Source: Nitrospirota bacterium (lineage in GTDB: Bacteria; Nitrospirota; Nitrospiria; Nitrospirales; NS-4). Taken from it: a stretch of 62,475 nucleotides of DNA. This document shows positions 17,537-25,320 of this stretch, one piece after another. Numbering within the stretch: the stretch's first letter is position 1; every line of letters starts with the position of its first letter. A program made the translations under genes and the position numbers. Location of the stretch: assembly GCA_005877815.1 (NCBI GenBank), contig VBOG01000117.1, forward strand, positions 1 through 62,475, given 5' to 3'. The notes under the pieces are model-generated. The model was not told where the DNA came from. It saw only the letters and a program-made list of their open reading frames with translations, and did not search any database.

Positions 17537-18217
17537 CTATGGCGTGAGCCATCCCTGATCTGCAAAGCTGACGTACCGGCGGTCTCCAATAATGACGTGA
17601 TCCAAAACCCGAATCCCCATGATCTCTCCCACCGAAACCAGCCGGCGGGTCAGCGCACGATCCTCAGGACTCGCCTCGGGATCTCCGCTGGGATGATTGT
17701 GAACGAAAATCACCGCGGCGGCGGATTCTTTGACCGCAGGGACGAAGGCTTCCCGCGGATGCACAATACTGAGGGTCAGGCTTCCTTCCGACACCGTGAC
17801 ATCCGTGATGATCGCATTCTTCCCATCCAGCAAGATGACCTTGAAGATCTCGCGGCGCAGACCACGCATCAATGGACGATAATGCTGAAAGACATCCTCG
17901 CTCGAGGTAATTCTCTGTCCGCTCGTCAATGGTGCAGATGTCGCCCGTTTTCCAACCTCCAGCGCGGCGATCAGCAATGCCGCCTTCGCCGGTCCGATGC
18001 CCGGAATCGCACAGAGCTCCCGAATGCTGCGCCGGCCGAGCCCACTCAGTCCGCCATGCCGAGTGAGCAAACTCACACCAAGGTCGAGGGCGCTCTCCCC
18101 GACATGTCCGGTCCCCAACAGTACCGCAAGGAGCTGACCGTCCGTCAATGTCTCCGCACCATACCGCATCAGCCGCTCCCGGGGACGTTCGTCCTCCGGC
18201 CATGAGGTGATTCTCAT
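17537..18217 (-). CDS. radC: RadC family JAB/MPN-domain protein
   Basis: 226 residues. A helix-hairpin-helix region (LCAIPGIGPAKAALLIAALE, about residues 68-87) precedes a JAMM metalloprotease-like domain. The zinc motif is in VIFVHNHPSGDPEASPED (H-x-H and D), with the upstream Glu region in SLTLSIVHPREAF. The name comes from an old link to DNA repair, but the biochemical role is not settled. Length and motif set are normal for the family. Confidence 0.93.
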   Translation of the reverse strand: MRITSWPEDERPRERLMRYGAETLTDGQLLAVLLGTGHVGESALDLGVSLLTRHGGLSGLGRRSIRELCAIPGIGPAKAALLIAALEVGKRATSAPLTSGQRITSSEDVFQHYRPLMRGLRREIFKVILLDGKNAIITDVTVSEGSLTLSIVHPREAFVPAVKESAAAVIFVHNHPSGDPEASPEDRALTRRLVSVGEIMGIRVLDHVIIGDRRYVSFADQGWLTP

Positions 18218-18280
18218 GGCTCTCCTCGCACTTCCCCAATTCGAAGCGTGTGTATAGAGTTACATACCATAAGAACTTTT

Positions 18281-18309
18281 TTGACACAGAGCAGACCTCT
18301 AAAGATAAA
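18281..18309 (+). promoter_or_regulatory. Sigma-70-type promoter of the small zinc-ribbon gene
   Basis: Perfect TTGACA at 18281-18286, 17-base spacer, GATAAA at 18304-18309 (four of six). The predicted start near 18316 leaves a leader of about 93 bases. The surrounding DNA is clearly more AT-rich than its neighbours. Confidence 0.55.
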
Positions 18310-18312
18310 GAC

Positions 18313-18369
18313 GGTGCCAAATCAACCCTTCAAGTCTTTGAAATCAAAAGTTCTATATTTTCAGGCACC
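18313..18369 (+). other. Possible stem-loop in the leader of the zinc-ribbon gene
   Basis: GGTGCC (18313-18318) can pair with GGCACC (18364-18369), enclosing an inner near-palindrome (CTTTGA at 18336-18341 against TCAAAAG just after it). The predicted transcript start lies at the very beginning of the outer stem, so only part of it may be transcribed. Purely a structural reading; no riboswitch class is recognised. Confidence 0.3.
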
Positions 18370-18408
18370 ACTGTTGCTTACTGCCCGCTCAAATCGGTTG
18401 GAGGCCCT

Positions 18409-18579
18409 ATGGAATGTGCAAAGTGTAAAGGGTTGATGGTCAGCGAACTATTCTCTGACTATTTCTTCACCTGTTACGCATGGAAATGTCTCAATTGCGG
18501 AGCGGTCGTCGATCCGACCATCGCTCAAAATCGGCGAAGACCCCCTTCCCCAGAGACCCCTGAACCGGTCTCTCCTTAG
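18409..18579 (+). CDS. 56-residue zinc-ribbon protein
   Basis: A short gene supported by GGAGG (18400-18404) four bases before its ATG and by a good promoter upstream. Two CxxC pairs (Cys3/Cys6 and Cys27/Cys30) with about 20 residues between them form a zinc ribbon; Cys22 is extra. Aromatic residues cluster between the pairs (LFSDYFFTCYAW), and the tail is Pro-rich and disordered. Similar tiny zinc ribbons are often of unknown role; nucleic-acid or protein binding is a guess. The frame is open upstream to 18250, but that part covers the promoter. Confidence 0.7.
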   Translation: MECAKCKGLMVSELFSDYFFTCYAWKCLNCGAVVDPTIAQNRRRPPSPETPEPVSP

Positions 18580-18693
18580 CGTTCCCTTCTCAGCTCCTCA
18601 ACGACATTTTCCTTTTTTTCGAGGCCACCATACGAGCGTGGCGGCACGATAGTCAAGCAAATTTTCGGTTATCGCCGGCACCTCCATCCATGC

Positions 18694-18699
18694 TACAGT
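18694..18699 (+). promoter_or_regulatory. Possible extended -10 box of the rsmD-coaD-aminotransferase operon
   Basis: TGC precedes TACAGT, giving an extended -10 with four of six matches, 50 bases before the rsmD ATG. The -35 region is poor. No better promoter is visible in the 169-base gap. Confidence 0.25.
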
Positions 18700-18748
18700 C
18701 CTTGTTGAATCTCTTGTGCATTCCATCGTTTCGAGGATTGGGTGACCG

Positions 18749-19315
18749 ATGCGTATTCTAGGCGGGACAGGGCGCGGCCGGACGATTTCGGGATCGCCAG
18801 GTTTGAATCTTCGGCCGACGCCCGGAAAAGTCAAAGAGGCGCTCTTCAGCATTCTGGCCCCACACCTTTCCGGTGCCCGCTTCTTGGATCTTTTTGCGGG
18901 TACGGGCATGGTCGGTATGGAGGCGCTGAGCCGGGGCGCCCGTCATGTGACGTTTGTGGATTCTCATCCCATGTCCTGTCGTCGTCTCAGAGAGAACCTC
19001 AGACGACTGGGATATGCCAAACACGCGGATGTCCGGTGCGTCACGGCCTCACGCTTTCTCAAGCATGCACCCGATGAACCGTACGACCTCGTGTTTCTCG
19101 ACCCGCCCTATGACACCGGCGAGGGGGGGGAAATATTGCCATTCCTGGAACGCGATGTTATCATTCGTTCCAATGGCGTGGTGGTGATCGAGCATTTTCA
19201 TAAAACCCGTTTGCAGGAACGGGTCGGTGGCCTCGCCCTCCTCAAATCGTACCGCTACGGGGACACACTCCTCTCGCTCTATCAGTTCGCAGACATGGAT
19301 ATGCAGGCCTCATGA
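18749..19315 (+). CDS. rsmD: 16S rRNA (guanine(966)-N(2))-methyltransferase
   Basis: 188 residues. Methylates G966 in the P-site region of 16S rRNA using SAM. Motifs: RILGGTGRGRTI at the start, RPTPGKVKEALFSIL, SAM loop FLDLFAGTGMVGMEALSRGA, and the catalytic LVFLDPPYDTG. It is the first of three genes joined by four-base ATGA overlaps (rsmD, coaD, aminotransferase); the rsmD-coaD pairing is common in bacteria. Confidence 0.94.
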   Translation: MRILGGTGRGRTISGSPGLNLRPTPGKVKEALFSILAPHLSGARFLDLFAGTGMVGMEALSRGARHVTFVDSHPMSCRRLRENLRRLGYAKHADVRCVTASRFLKHAPDEPYDLVFLDPPYDTGEGGEILPFLERDVIIRSNGVVVIEHFHKTRLQERVGGLALLKSYRYGDTLLSLYQFADMDMQAS

Positions 19316-19797
19316 AGATCGGCGTGTACCCCGGAACCTTCGATCCGATTACGAATGGGCACGTCGATCTGATCACCCGAAGCCTGCGCCTCTTCGATAG
19401 AGTGTATGTCGCCGTGGCCCTCAATCCACAGAAGCATCCGGTCTTCGATCTCGACGAGCGCGTGGAGATGGTCCGGGTCGCGACCAAAGACCTCCCGCAT
19501 GTCGAGGTGGAACCCTTTCACGGCCTGCTGGTCCAGTTCGTCCGCGAGCGTGGCGCGCATGCGATCATTCGGGGTTTGCGCGCAGTGTCCGACTTTGAAT
19601 TCGAACTTCAGGTGGCGCTGATGAACCGTAATCTGGACCCGAGCGCTGAGACCGTGTTCCTGATGCCCAGCCAGGAATACATCTATCTGACCTCCACCAT
19701 CATCAAAGAAGTCGCCCGCCTCGGCGGCGACCTCAAAGATCTGCTCCATCCTGAAATCGCCCGGCGAGTCGCCGCCAAGCTGCGAGGGCGGGTATGA
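19312..19797 (+). CDS. coaD: Phosphopantetheine adenylyltransferase
   Basis: 161 residues, standard size. Transfers AMP from ATP to 4'-phosphopantetheine, the penultimate step of coenzyme A synthesis. Nucleotidyltransferase signature GVYPGTFDPITNGHVDLI at the N-terminus, IIRGLRAVSDFEFE in the middle, and YLTSTIIKEVARLGGD near the end. ATG overlaps the rsmD stop by four bases. Confidence 0.96.
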   Translation: MKIGVYPGTFDPITNGHVDLITRSLRLFDRVYVAVALNPQKHPVFDLDERVEMVRVATKDLPHVEVEPFHGLLVQFVRERGAHAIIRGLRAVSDFEFELQVALMNRNLDPSAETVFLMPSQEYIYLTSTIIKEVARLGGDLKDLLHPEIARRVAAKLRGRV

Positions 19798-20990
19798 TCA
19801 AGCTCGCCAAACGTGTCGGACGCATCTCCCCCTCGCCGACGCTTCGCATGACGGCTGAAGCCAAAGCCATGGCGGCGCGCGGTGTGGACGTGATTGATTT
19901 CGCGGCGGGCGAGCCGGATCTTGATACGCCGGACGCGGTGAAGGAAGCGGGCATCGCGGCCATTCGGGCGGGATTTACAAAATACACCGCAAGCGGCGGC
20001 ATTGATGAATTGAAAGTGGCAGTCATCGACAAGCTCAAACGGGATCAAGGGCTCGCCTACGACAAATCCCAAATCCTCATTTCCTGCGGCGCGAAGCACA
20101 GCCTCTACAACCTCGGGCAAGCGCTCTTCGAGGCCGGCGATGAAGTCCTAATCCCTGCGCCGTATTGGGTCTCGTATCCGGACCAGGCGGTCCTGAACGA
20201 TGCCACGCCGGTCATGATCCCGACGGAAGAAGCGACCGGCTTTCAACTGACCGGTGGGCTGGTCGAACGCTATGTGACAGAACGGACGAAGGCGATCATC
20301 GTCAACAGCCCGAGCAATCCCACGGGCGCGGTGTACCAGGTTCGCACCCTGCAGGCCATCGCAGAGGTGGCGCTTCGACGGAACTTTCTGATCATCTCGG
20401 ATGAGATCTATGAAAAGATGGTCTACGACGGCGCGCGCCATGAAAGCATTGCGTCATTGGGAAAGGACGTGCAGGCCCGGACCGTCGTCGTGAACGGTGT
20501 CTCCAAGGCCTATGCGATGACCGGCTGGCGCATCGGCTACTCGGCCGGACCAGTGGATGTGATTTCCGCGATGGGCACCGTGCAAAGCCAGAGCACGTCG
20601 AATCCCAATTCCATGGCGCAGAAGGCCGCCGTCACGGCGCTCAACCAAGGCGAACCGTTCATCACCGCCATGGTGACGGAATTCGACAAACGGCGGCGCT
20701 TCATGGTCGAACGGTTGAACAAGATTCCGGGCGTCCACTGCATGATGCCGAGCGGCGCTTTTTATGCCTTTCCCCATATCGGTCAATTGTTGGGGCGAAA
20801 GTCCGGAGGCGAGCCAATCAGTTCTTCTACGGCGTTGGCGACCTATTTCCTGACGGAGGCGCGGGTCGCCACGGTCCCCGGTGAGGCATTCGGGGCCCCC
20901 GATCATCTCCGATTCTCCTATGCCACCAGCATGCGGAATATCGCCGACGGCCTCGACCGAATCGAGGCGGCGATTCTTAGGCTCTCGTGA
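19794..20990 (+). CDS. Class I/II pyridoxal-phosphate aminotransferase (aspartate aminotransferase-like)
   Basis: 398 residues. Fold-type I aminotransferase of the 1-beta aspartate aminotransferase kind: DFAAGEPDLDTP, ISCGAKHSLYNL, PAPYWVSYPDQ, IIVNSPSNPTGAVY, IISDEIYEKMVYDG, NGVSKAYAMTGWRIGYSAGP (PLP Lys in the SKAY motif) and FSYATS with the Arg just before. It probably moves amino groups between aspartate/glutamate and oxaloacetate/2-oxoglutarate, possibly also prephenate as in some bacterial homologues. ATGA overlap with coaD. Confidence 0.92.
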   Translation: MIKLAKRVGRISPSPTLRMTAEAKAMAARGVDVIDFAAGEPDLDTPDAVKEAGIAAIRAGFTKYTASGGIDELKVAVIDKLKRDQGLAYDKSQILISCGAKHSLYNLGQALFEAGDEVLIPAPYWVSYPDQAVLNDATPVMIPTEEATGFQLTGGLVERYVTERTKAIIVNSPSNPTGAVYQVRTLQAIAEVALRRNFLIISDEIYEKMVYDGARHESIASLGKDVQARTVVVNGVSKAYAMTGWRIGYSAGPVDVISAMGTVQSQSTSNPNSMAQKAAVTALNQGEPFITAMVTEFDKRRRFMVERLNKIPGVHCMMPSGAFYAFPHIGQLLGRKSGGEPISSSTALATYFLTEARVATVPGEAFGAPDHLRFSYATSMRNIADGLDRIEAAILRLS

Positions 20991-21058
20991 CCACCCACCG
21001 GCTTGAACCGCCGAAAACTGTGGTTATAACCCTTACAGAGTCGTTGAAGGAGACGAGC

Positions 21059-21424
21059 ATGCCAGTGTACGAGTACGGATGCGAGGCGGGACACCGTTTC
21101 GAAGTCAAGCAAAAATTCAGCGACGAACCGCTCACCACATGTCGCGAATGCGACCGGCCGGTCACGAAGGTGATCTCGGTCCCGGCCATTTCCTTCAAAG
21201 GATCCGGCTGGTACGTGACTGACTATTCCGACAAGATGAAACCTCCGACCTCCGAAGAAAAATCCACCAGCTCGAAAGAACCAGCAAAGCCCGAATCCAC
21301 GACTGCAAGTTCGGGAAGCGACGGCAAAGGCTCCGCTCCGGCCGCTGCGCCCGCCGCGCCTGCGGCCGCGAGCAAATCCGAGACGGGCGCCGCGCCCCCC
21401 GCCTCAGCGTCGTCCGGTTCCTGA
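21059..21424 (+). CDS. FmdB-type zinc-ribbon protein with low-complexity tail
   Basis: 121 residues. The first 45 are the FmdB zinc ribbon: MPVYEYGCEAGHRFE, then CRECDRPVTKVIS. Here the first ligand pair is CEAGH rather than CxxC, as in many FmdB proteins. After FKGSGWYVTDYSDK the remaining 60 residues are a Ser/Ala/Pro/Gly tail, probably disordered. Family members are often called putative regulators, without firm evidence. GAAGGAGA lies seven bases before the ATG at 21059. Confidence 0.85.
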   Translation: MPVYEYGCEAGHRFEVKQKFSDEPLTTCRECDRPVTKVISVPAISFKGSGWYVTDYSDKMKPPTSEEKSTSSKEPAKPESTTASSGSDGKGSAPAAAPAAPAAASKSETGAAPPASASSGS

Positions 21425-21432
21425 CTGGCCCC

Positions 21433-21774
21433 TTAGCGCTTCGGTTTGGCGGCGCCTGTTTTCGCCGTCGAGGTGGGCTTCTTTTTCACGGCCTTCGCCG
21501 CCTCAAGCTCCGCTTTCATCTGCTCGATCTGGGATTTTAAACTCGCATTCGCCTGCTCCGCCTGAGTGGCCTGCGCTCTGAGACTCTCCGCGAGCTTCGC
21601 CAACTCCATGGCTCTTTTCTGAAGACTCTCTTTTTCCGCGACCAAAGCTTTGATCTGCACATCCTGCTGTCCAATGCGCTCCTGCAAGGTCGGTGGCCAC
21701 CAGTCGCAGCCCCCCAAACCAAGCAACAGCCCCGTTAGAACCATCATCACCGCCACCTGTCGTCCAGTGCCCAT
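21433..21774 (-). CDS. Small coiled-coil lipoprotein
   Basis: 113 residues. Signal sequence VMMVLTGLLLGLGGC gives a lipobox with Cys as the mature N-terminus (about residue 23). The mature part is a continuous coiled coil (RIGQQDVQIKALVAEKESLQ and on to QIEQMKAELEAAKAVKKK) with a Lys-rich tail that might contact peptidoglycan, as Lpp does (inference). GGAGGGA is six bases before the ATG at 21774. Last gene after the two-component pair. Confidence 0.75.
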   Translation of the reverse strand: MGTGRQVAVMMVLTGLLLGLGGCDWWPPTLQERIGQQDVQIKALVAEKESLQKRAMELAKLAESLRAQATQAEQANASLKSQIEQMKAELEAAKAVKKKPTSTAKTGAAKPKR

Positions 21775-21799
21775 TATTCCCTCCATGTGGTTTGTATGA

Positions 21800-23233
21800 C
21801 TAGCCCTCTGCCTCAGCGCCCGTGCCCTCCGGCCCCTCGGAAGTCGCACCGCGCGGTGCGATCGCTCCGCGTCCGAGCTGAAACTTCTCCAGCCTGTACT
21901 GCATCGTCTTGTACGACAAGCCCAGCATCTTGGCGGCCTTGGCGATCACCCCGTTGCTGCGCGCCATCGCTTTTTCAAGCAACTGACGTTCGAACTCCTC
22001 CAGGGAGAAGCCTTCGCCGGGAAGGTCGAAGTCCAATCGCTCAAGCAACGTGCTGCGCGAACGGACCTCCGCTGGAAAGTCTTCCACTTCGAGATGGTCG
22101 GATTCGCACAGCAGCACGGCACGCTCGATCACCGATTCGAGTTCGCGGACGTTGCCCGGCCAATGGTAATCCATCAAGACCCGCAAGGCGCTGTTGGAGA
22201 CGCCGTTCACGGATTTCCCTGACGTGGGGGCATATTTGCTCAGGAAATGCGCGACCAGTTCGGGAATATCGGTGGTCCGTTCCCGCAGCGGCGGCAAATG
22301 AACGGAGACGACGTTGAGCCGGTAGAACAGATCTTCCCTGAAGGTGCCTTGTTTGATCGCCGCATTCAGCTTTCGGTTGGTCGCAGCCACGACGCGCACA
22401 TCCACCTTGATATCGTCGCGCCCCCCGATCCTGCGGATCTCCTTTTCCTGCAACACGCGAAGGAGCTTGGCCTGCAGCGGAAGACTGAGGTCTCCGATCT
22501 CATCCAGAAACAGCGTCCCCTGATCCACGGTTTCAAACAGCCCGATCTGACGCGCCTGCGCGCCCGTAAAGGCGCCTTTCTCGTGCCCAAATAACTCACT
22601 CTCAATCAAGGTCTCCGGGATGGCGGCGCAGTTCAGTGCGCGAAACGGACGGTCCTTACGGGTGCTTTCTGAATGGATCGCGCGTGCTACCAGCTCTTTG
22701 CCGGTGCCGCTTTCTCCGGTAACCAGGACGGTCGTCTGGCTGGGCGCCACCTTTCGAATCACCCGGAAGACCTCCTGCATCAGCGGGTGATGCCCCATGA
22801 TGTTCTCGATCTTGAATTTGTCCTGCAGCTGCTGGCGGAGGCCACGGTTTTCGGTCAACAGATGGACTGTGTCGAAGGCGCGCGCGACGGTGATCAAGAG
22901 ATCTTCGCGGTCCAGCGGCTTCGTGAGATAGTCAAAGGCCCCTTTCTTCATGGCCTCCACCGCGGAGCCGACCGTGCCGTGGGCGGTGATCAACACGACC
23001 AGCACGTCCTCATTGATCTTCATCAACTCTTCAAGCAACGACATGCCGTCCCGTTCAGGCATGGAGAGATCGGTCAACACCACGTCTGCGGGATGGTTCC
23101 GATACAGCGAAATGGCTTGCGGCACACTGGAGGCCGTTTCCACGCGATAGCCTTCTCCCTCGAGGATCACCGTCAGGATATCGCGCTGAGACTTCTCATC
23201 GTCCACCACGAGCATGTGCCCATGGGGTGTCAT
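21800..23233 (-). CDS. Sigma-54-dependent response regulator (NtrC family)
   Basis: 477 residues in three domains. Receiver (1-120) with acidic pocket DD at 11-12, phospho-acceptor Asp55 (VVLTDLSMP) and Lys in YLTKPLD. AAA+ domain (about 145-385) with GESGTGKELVARAIH, the sigma-54 contact loop GAFTGA, and FLDEIGDLSL. Fis-type HTH at the C-terminus (VIAKAAKMLGLSYKTMQYRLEKF). It activates sigma-54 promoters when phosphorylated, most likely by the kinase encoded just upstream. The start at 23233 overlaps the kinase stop (ATGA). Confidence 0.93.
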   Translation of the reverse strand: MTPHGHMLVVDDEKSQRDILTVILEGEGYRVETASSVPQAISLYRNHPADVVLTDLSMPERDGMSLLEELMKINEDVLVVLITAHGTVGSAVEAMKKGAFDYLTKPLDREDLLITVARAFDTVHLLTENRGLRQQLQDKFKIENIMGHHPLMQEVFRVIRKVAPSQTTVLVTGESGTGKELVARAIHSESTRKDRPFRALNCAAIPETLIESELFGHEKGAFTGAQARQIGLFETVDQGTLFLDEIGDLSLPLQAKLLRVLQEKEIRRIGGRDDIKVDVRVVAATNRKLNAAIKQGTFREDLFYRLNVVSVHLPPLRERTTDIPELVAHFLSKYAPTSGKSVNGVSNSALRVLMDYHWPGNVRELESVIERAVLLCESDHLEVEDFPAEVRSRSTLLERLDFDLPGEGFSLEEFERQLLEKAMARSNGVIAKAAKMLGLSYKTMQYRLEKFQLGRGAIAPRGATSEGPEGTGAEAEG

Positions 23234-24675
23234 ACCGCCACCTCGGCAGGCTGTTCCGACGGAAAACTGATGCACATGGTCGTCCCTTCCTGCGGCCGGC
23301 TTCGCACGCTGATCCGCCCCTTGTGCTCTTCCACGATCTTCTTGGTGATGGCGAGACCCAGTCCGATGCCCAATTTTTTCGTGGTGAAGTACGGGTCGAA
23401 GATTCTGGTCAAATCCTCTTCACCAATCCCCGCCCCTGTATCCGTCACCGTCACTTCGATCGCCGACGCGTCGGCTCCATTCGAACCCCCGGTCTTGCGA
23501 TAGGACATCGCAATCGTGAGATGTCCGCCGGCCGGCATCGCCTGGATGGCGTTCAGGACGACGTTCATCAGGCAGGTCTTGATCTGTACCGGGTCGCCAT
23601 GGAACCGCAGGGGCACCCCCTGGTCCTCGACATCCACCGAAATTCCCTGCTCTATGGCCTTTTGCCGCGCAAGGCCGACCACATCCCGAACTAAACCGGC
23701 GAGGTCCACGTCGGTTTTCTTCAGCGCGAGCGGCTTACCGACGCTGAGAAAATTTTCTACCATCACGTTTAAACGATGAACCTCGTCCTTGATGTTCGAC
23801 ATCAGCATCTGCAGCTCGGCGGCTCGGTCCCCGCCCAGGCGGCTGCGAATATGGTCGATGCTCAGGCTGATGAAGTTCAGCGGATTTCTGATTTCGTGCG
23901 CGATACCGGATGCCAGTTTGCCGACGGCCGACAAGCGCTCCGCTTCGTGCAACCGCTCCTCCAATTCCCGATGTTGGCGGAGCTTTTCGACCATTTCATT
24001 GAAACTTTTCGTGAGTTCGGCGATCTCGTCCTCGCCCTCCACTTCGATCGTCTTGGTCAAGTCTCCGGCGGCGACGCGTTTCGCGGCTTCCACGACGCCG
24101 TGAAGAGGCTGCGTGTACTTGCGCGCCAGGTAGAGCGATAGGCCGATACCGAGCGAGAAGATCATCAATGTGACGGCGGTGCGTTTATATAACGTCGCCT
24201 TGGTGACCTGTGCCACATCATCGAGGGTGAATGTCACGTGGATATAGCCGAGCACCTCGTTGCCGTCGACCAAGGGTGCCGTCACGTTATATTCGCGCTG
24301 GCCGCGTTTGGTCACCGTGCTCTCCATCTTGCGCCCGGAGAGCTGTGGCGGCGGAGAACTTGCCACGACTGTCTTCTCGACGTCCAGCAGTTTGATCTCT
24401 TTCACGCCCTTCTTGACCAATCGGCCCAGAAGCTTTTGCAGCTGCGCGGCATCCGGTTCCCCGGAGAGCTGTTCGAGACTCACGGCGGTCGCGTTCGAGA
24501 GATCGTTAATGCTCTCTTCGATTTCATTGATCAAGGCTTGTTGTGCCAGGTGGGAGAGCATGATGGAGCCGGTGAGGGACAGCATCAGGAGCGTCAACAT
24601 CATGATCACCAGCTTCGTCGTCAGCCGGAGCCGGTGAAAGAGGCGGTTGTTGAGTGATCGAAGAGTGTCCAGCAT
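23230..24675 (-). CDS. Sensor histidine kinase (NtrB/AtoS-like)
   Basis: 481 residues. Two membrane segments (about 22-43 and 168-186) enclose a periplasmic sensor of about 125 residues. A HAMP linker follows (YTQPLHGVVEAAKRVAAGDLTKTIEV), then HisKA with the phosphorylated His in GIAHEIRNPLNFISL, and an HATPase with N, G1 (DTGAGIGEEDL), F (FDPYFTTK) and G2 (GIGLGLAITKKIV) boxes. Partner of the regulator encoded downstream with a four-base overlap. The signal is unknown; the sensor has no recognisable domain name. Confidence 0.93.
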   Translation of the reverse strand: MLDTLRSLNNRLFHRLRLTTKLVIMMLTLLMLSLTGSIMLSHLAQQALINEIEESINDLSNATAVSLEQLSGEPDAAQLQKLLGRLVKKGVKEIKLLDVEKTVVASSPPPQLSGRKMESTVTKRGQREYNVTAPLVDGNEVLGYIHVTFTLDDVAQVTKATLYKRTAVTLMIFSLGIGLSLYLARKYTQPLHGVVEAAKRVAAGDLTKTIEVEGEDEIAELTKSFNEMVEKLRQHRELEERLHEAERLSAVGKLASGIAHEIRNPLNFISLSIDHIRSRLGGDRAAELQMLMSNIKDEVHRLNVMVENFLSVGKPLALKKTDVDLAGLVRDVVGLARQKAIEQGISVDVEDQGVPLRFHGDPVQIKTCLMNVVLNAIQAMPAGGHLTIAMSYRKTGGSNGADASAIEVTVTDTGAGIGEEDLTRIFDPYFTTKKLGIGLGLAITKKIVEEHKGRISVRSRPQEGTTMCISFPSEQPAEVAV

Positions 24676-24677
24676 GG

Positions 24678-25304
24678 CTATGCCGCCAACGAGCCGATGA
24701 TCGCCAGCAAGGAGGCTTTCGACACGCGGCCCTCTCGGACGAGACGCGGGGGCGTCGTGGTGGTATCCAGTACAGTGCTCGGCGGGGCGCCAGCCGTTCG
24801 GCCGCCATCTAGGACCAGCTCCACCTCGCTGCCGAAGATCCGCCTCACCTCGTCGGCGGTCGAAGCGGGAGCCTCGCCGGTTCGGTTGGCGCTGGTCCCC
24901 GTCAAAGCTCCCCCCGCCGCTTCGAGCAGCCGCGGCAGATCCGGATGCGACGACAGTCGAACACCAATTGTTCCGGTGCCGGCCGTCAGCTCCGGTGGAA
25001 GCGAGGGGAGCGCCCGAAAGATCAGCGTGAGCGGACCCGGCCAGTAGGCTTCCATCAGACGCTCGGCCGTCGACGTAACCTCGGAAGCCAGCCTCCGCAC
25101 ATCGGATCGTGCCTCGATCAGCACCAACAGTGGATCAACCGTAGATCGGCCCTTCAAGGCGAAGACGCGCGCCAACGCCTGGCGATCAAAAGGATTGACT
25201 CCGAGTCCATAGAAGGTTTCCGTCGGGAATGCAATCACCCCACCCTTTGCGATCACGGCCGAAGCCTTCCGGAGATCATGCGGCGAAATCGTCATCTCCG
25301 GCAT
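24678..25304 (-). CDS. tsaC: L-threonylcarbamoyladenylate synthase (Sua5/YrdC/YwlC family)
   Basis: About 208 residues. Makes threonylcarbamoyl-AMP from threonine, bicarbonate and ATP for the t6A37 modification of ANN-decoding tRNAs. Motifs: GGVIAFPTETFYGLGVN, KGRSTVDPLLVLI, YWPGPLTLIF, GTIGVRLSSHPD and GALTGTSANRTGE (nucleotide site). It is the short TsaC type without the Sua5 C-terminal domain. Starts at 25304 or 25295; it begins 16 bases after the purD stop. Confidence 0.9.
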   Translation of the reverse strand: MPEMTISPHDLRKASAVIAKGGVIAFPTETFYGLGVNPFDRQALARVFALKGRSTVDPLLVLIEARSDVRRLASEVTSTAERLMEAYWPGPLTLIFRALPSLPPELTAGTGTIGVRLSSHPDLPRLLEAAGGALTGTSANRTGEAPASTADEVRRIFGSEVELVLDGGRTAGAPPSTVLDTTTTPPRLVREGRVSKASLLAIIGSLAA

Positions 25305-25320
25305 TATACCGCGGAAGACG

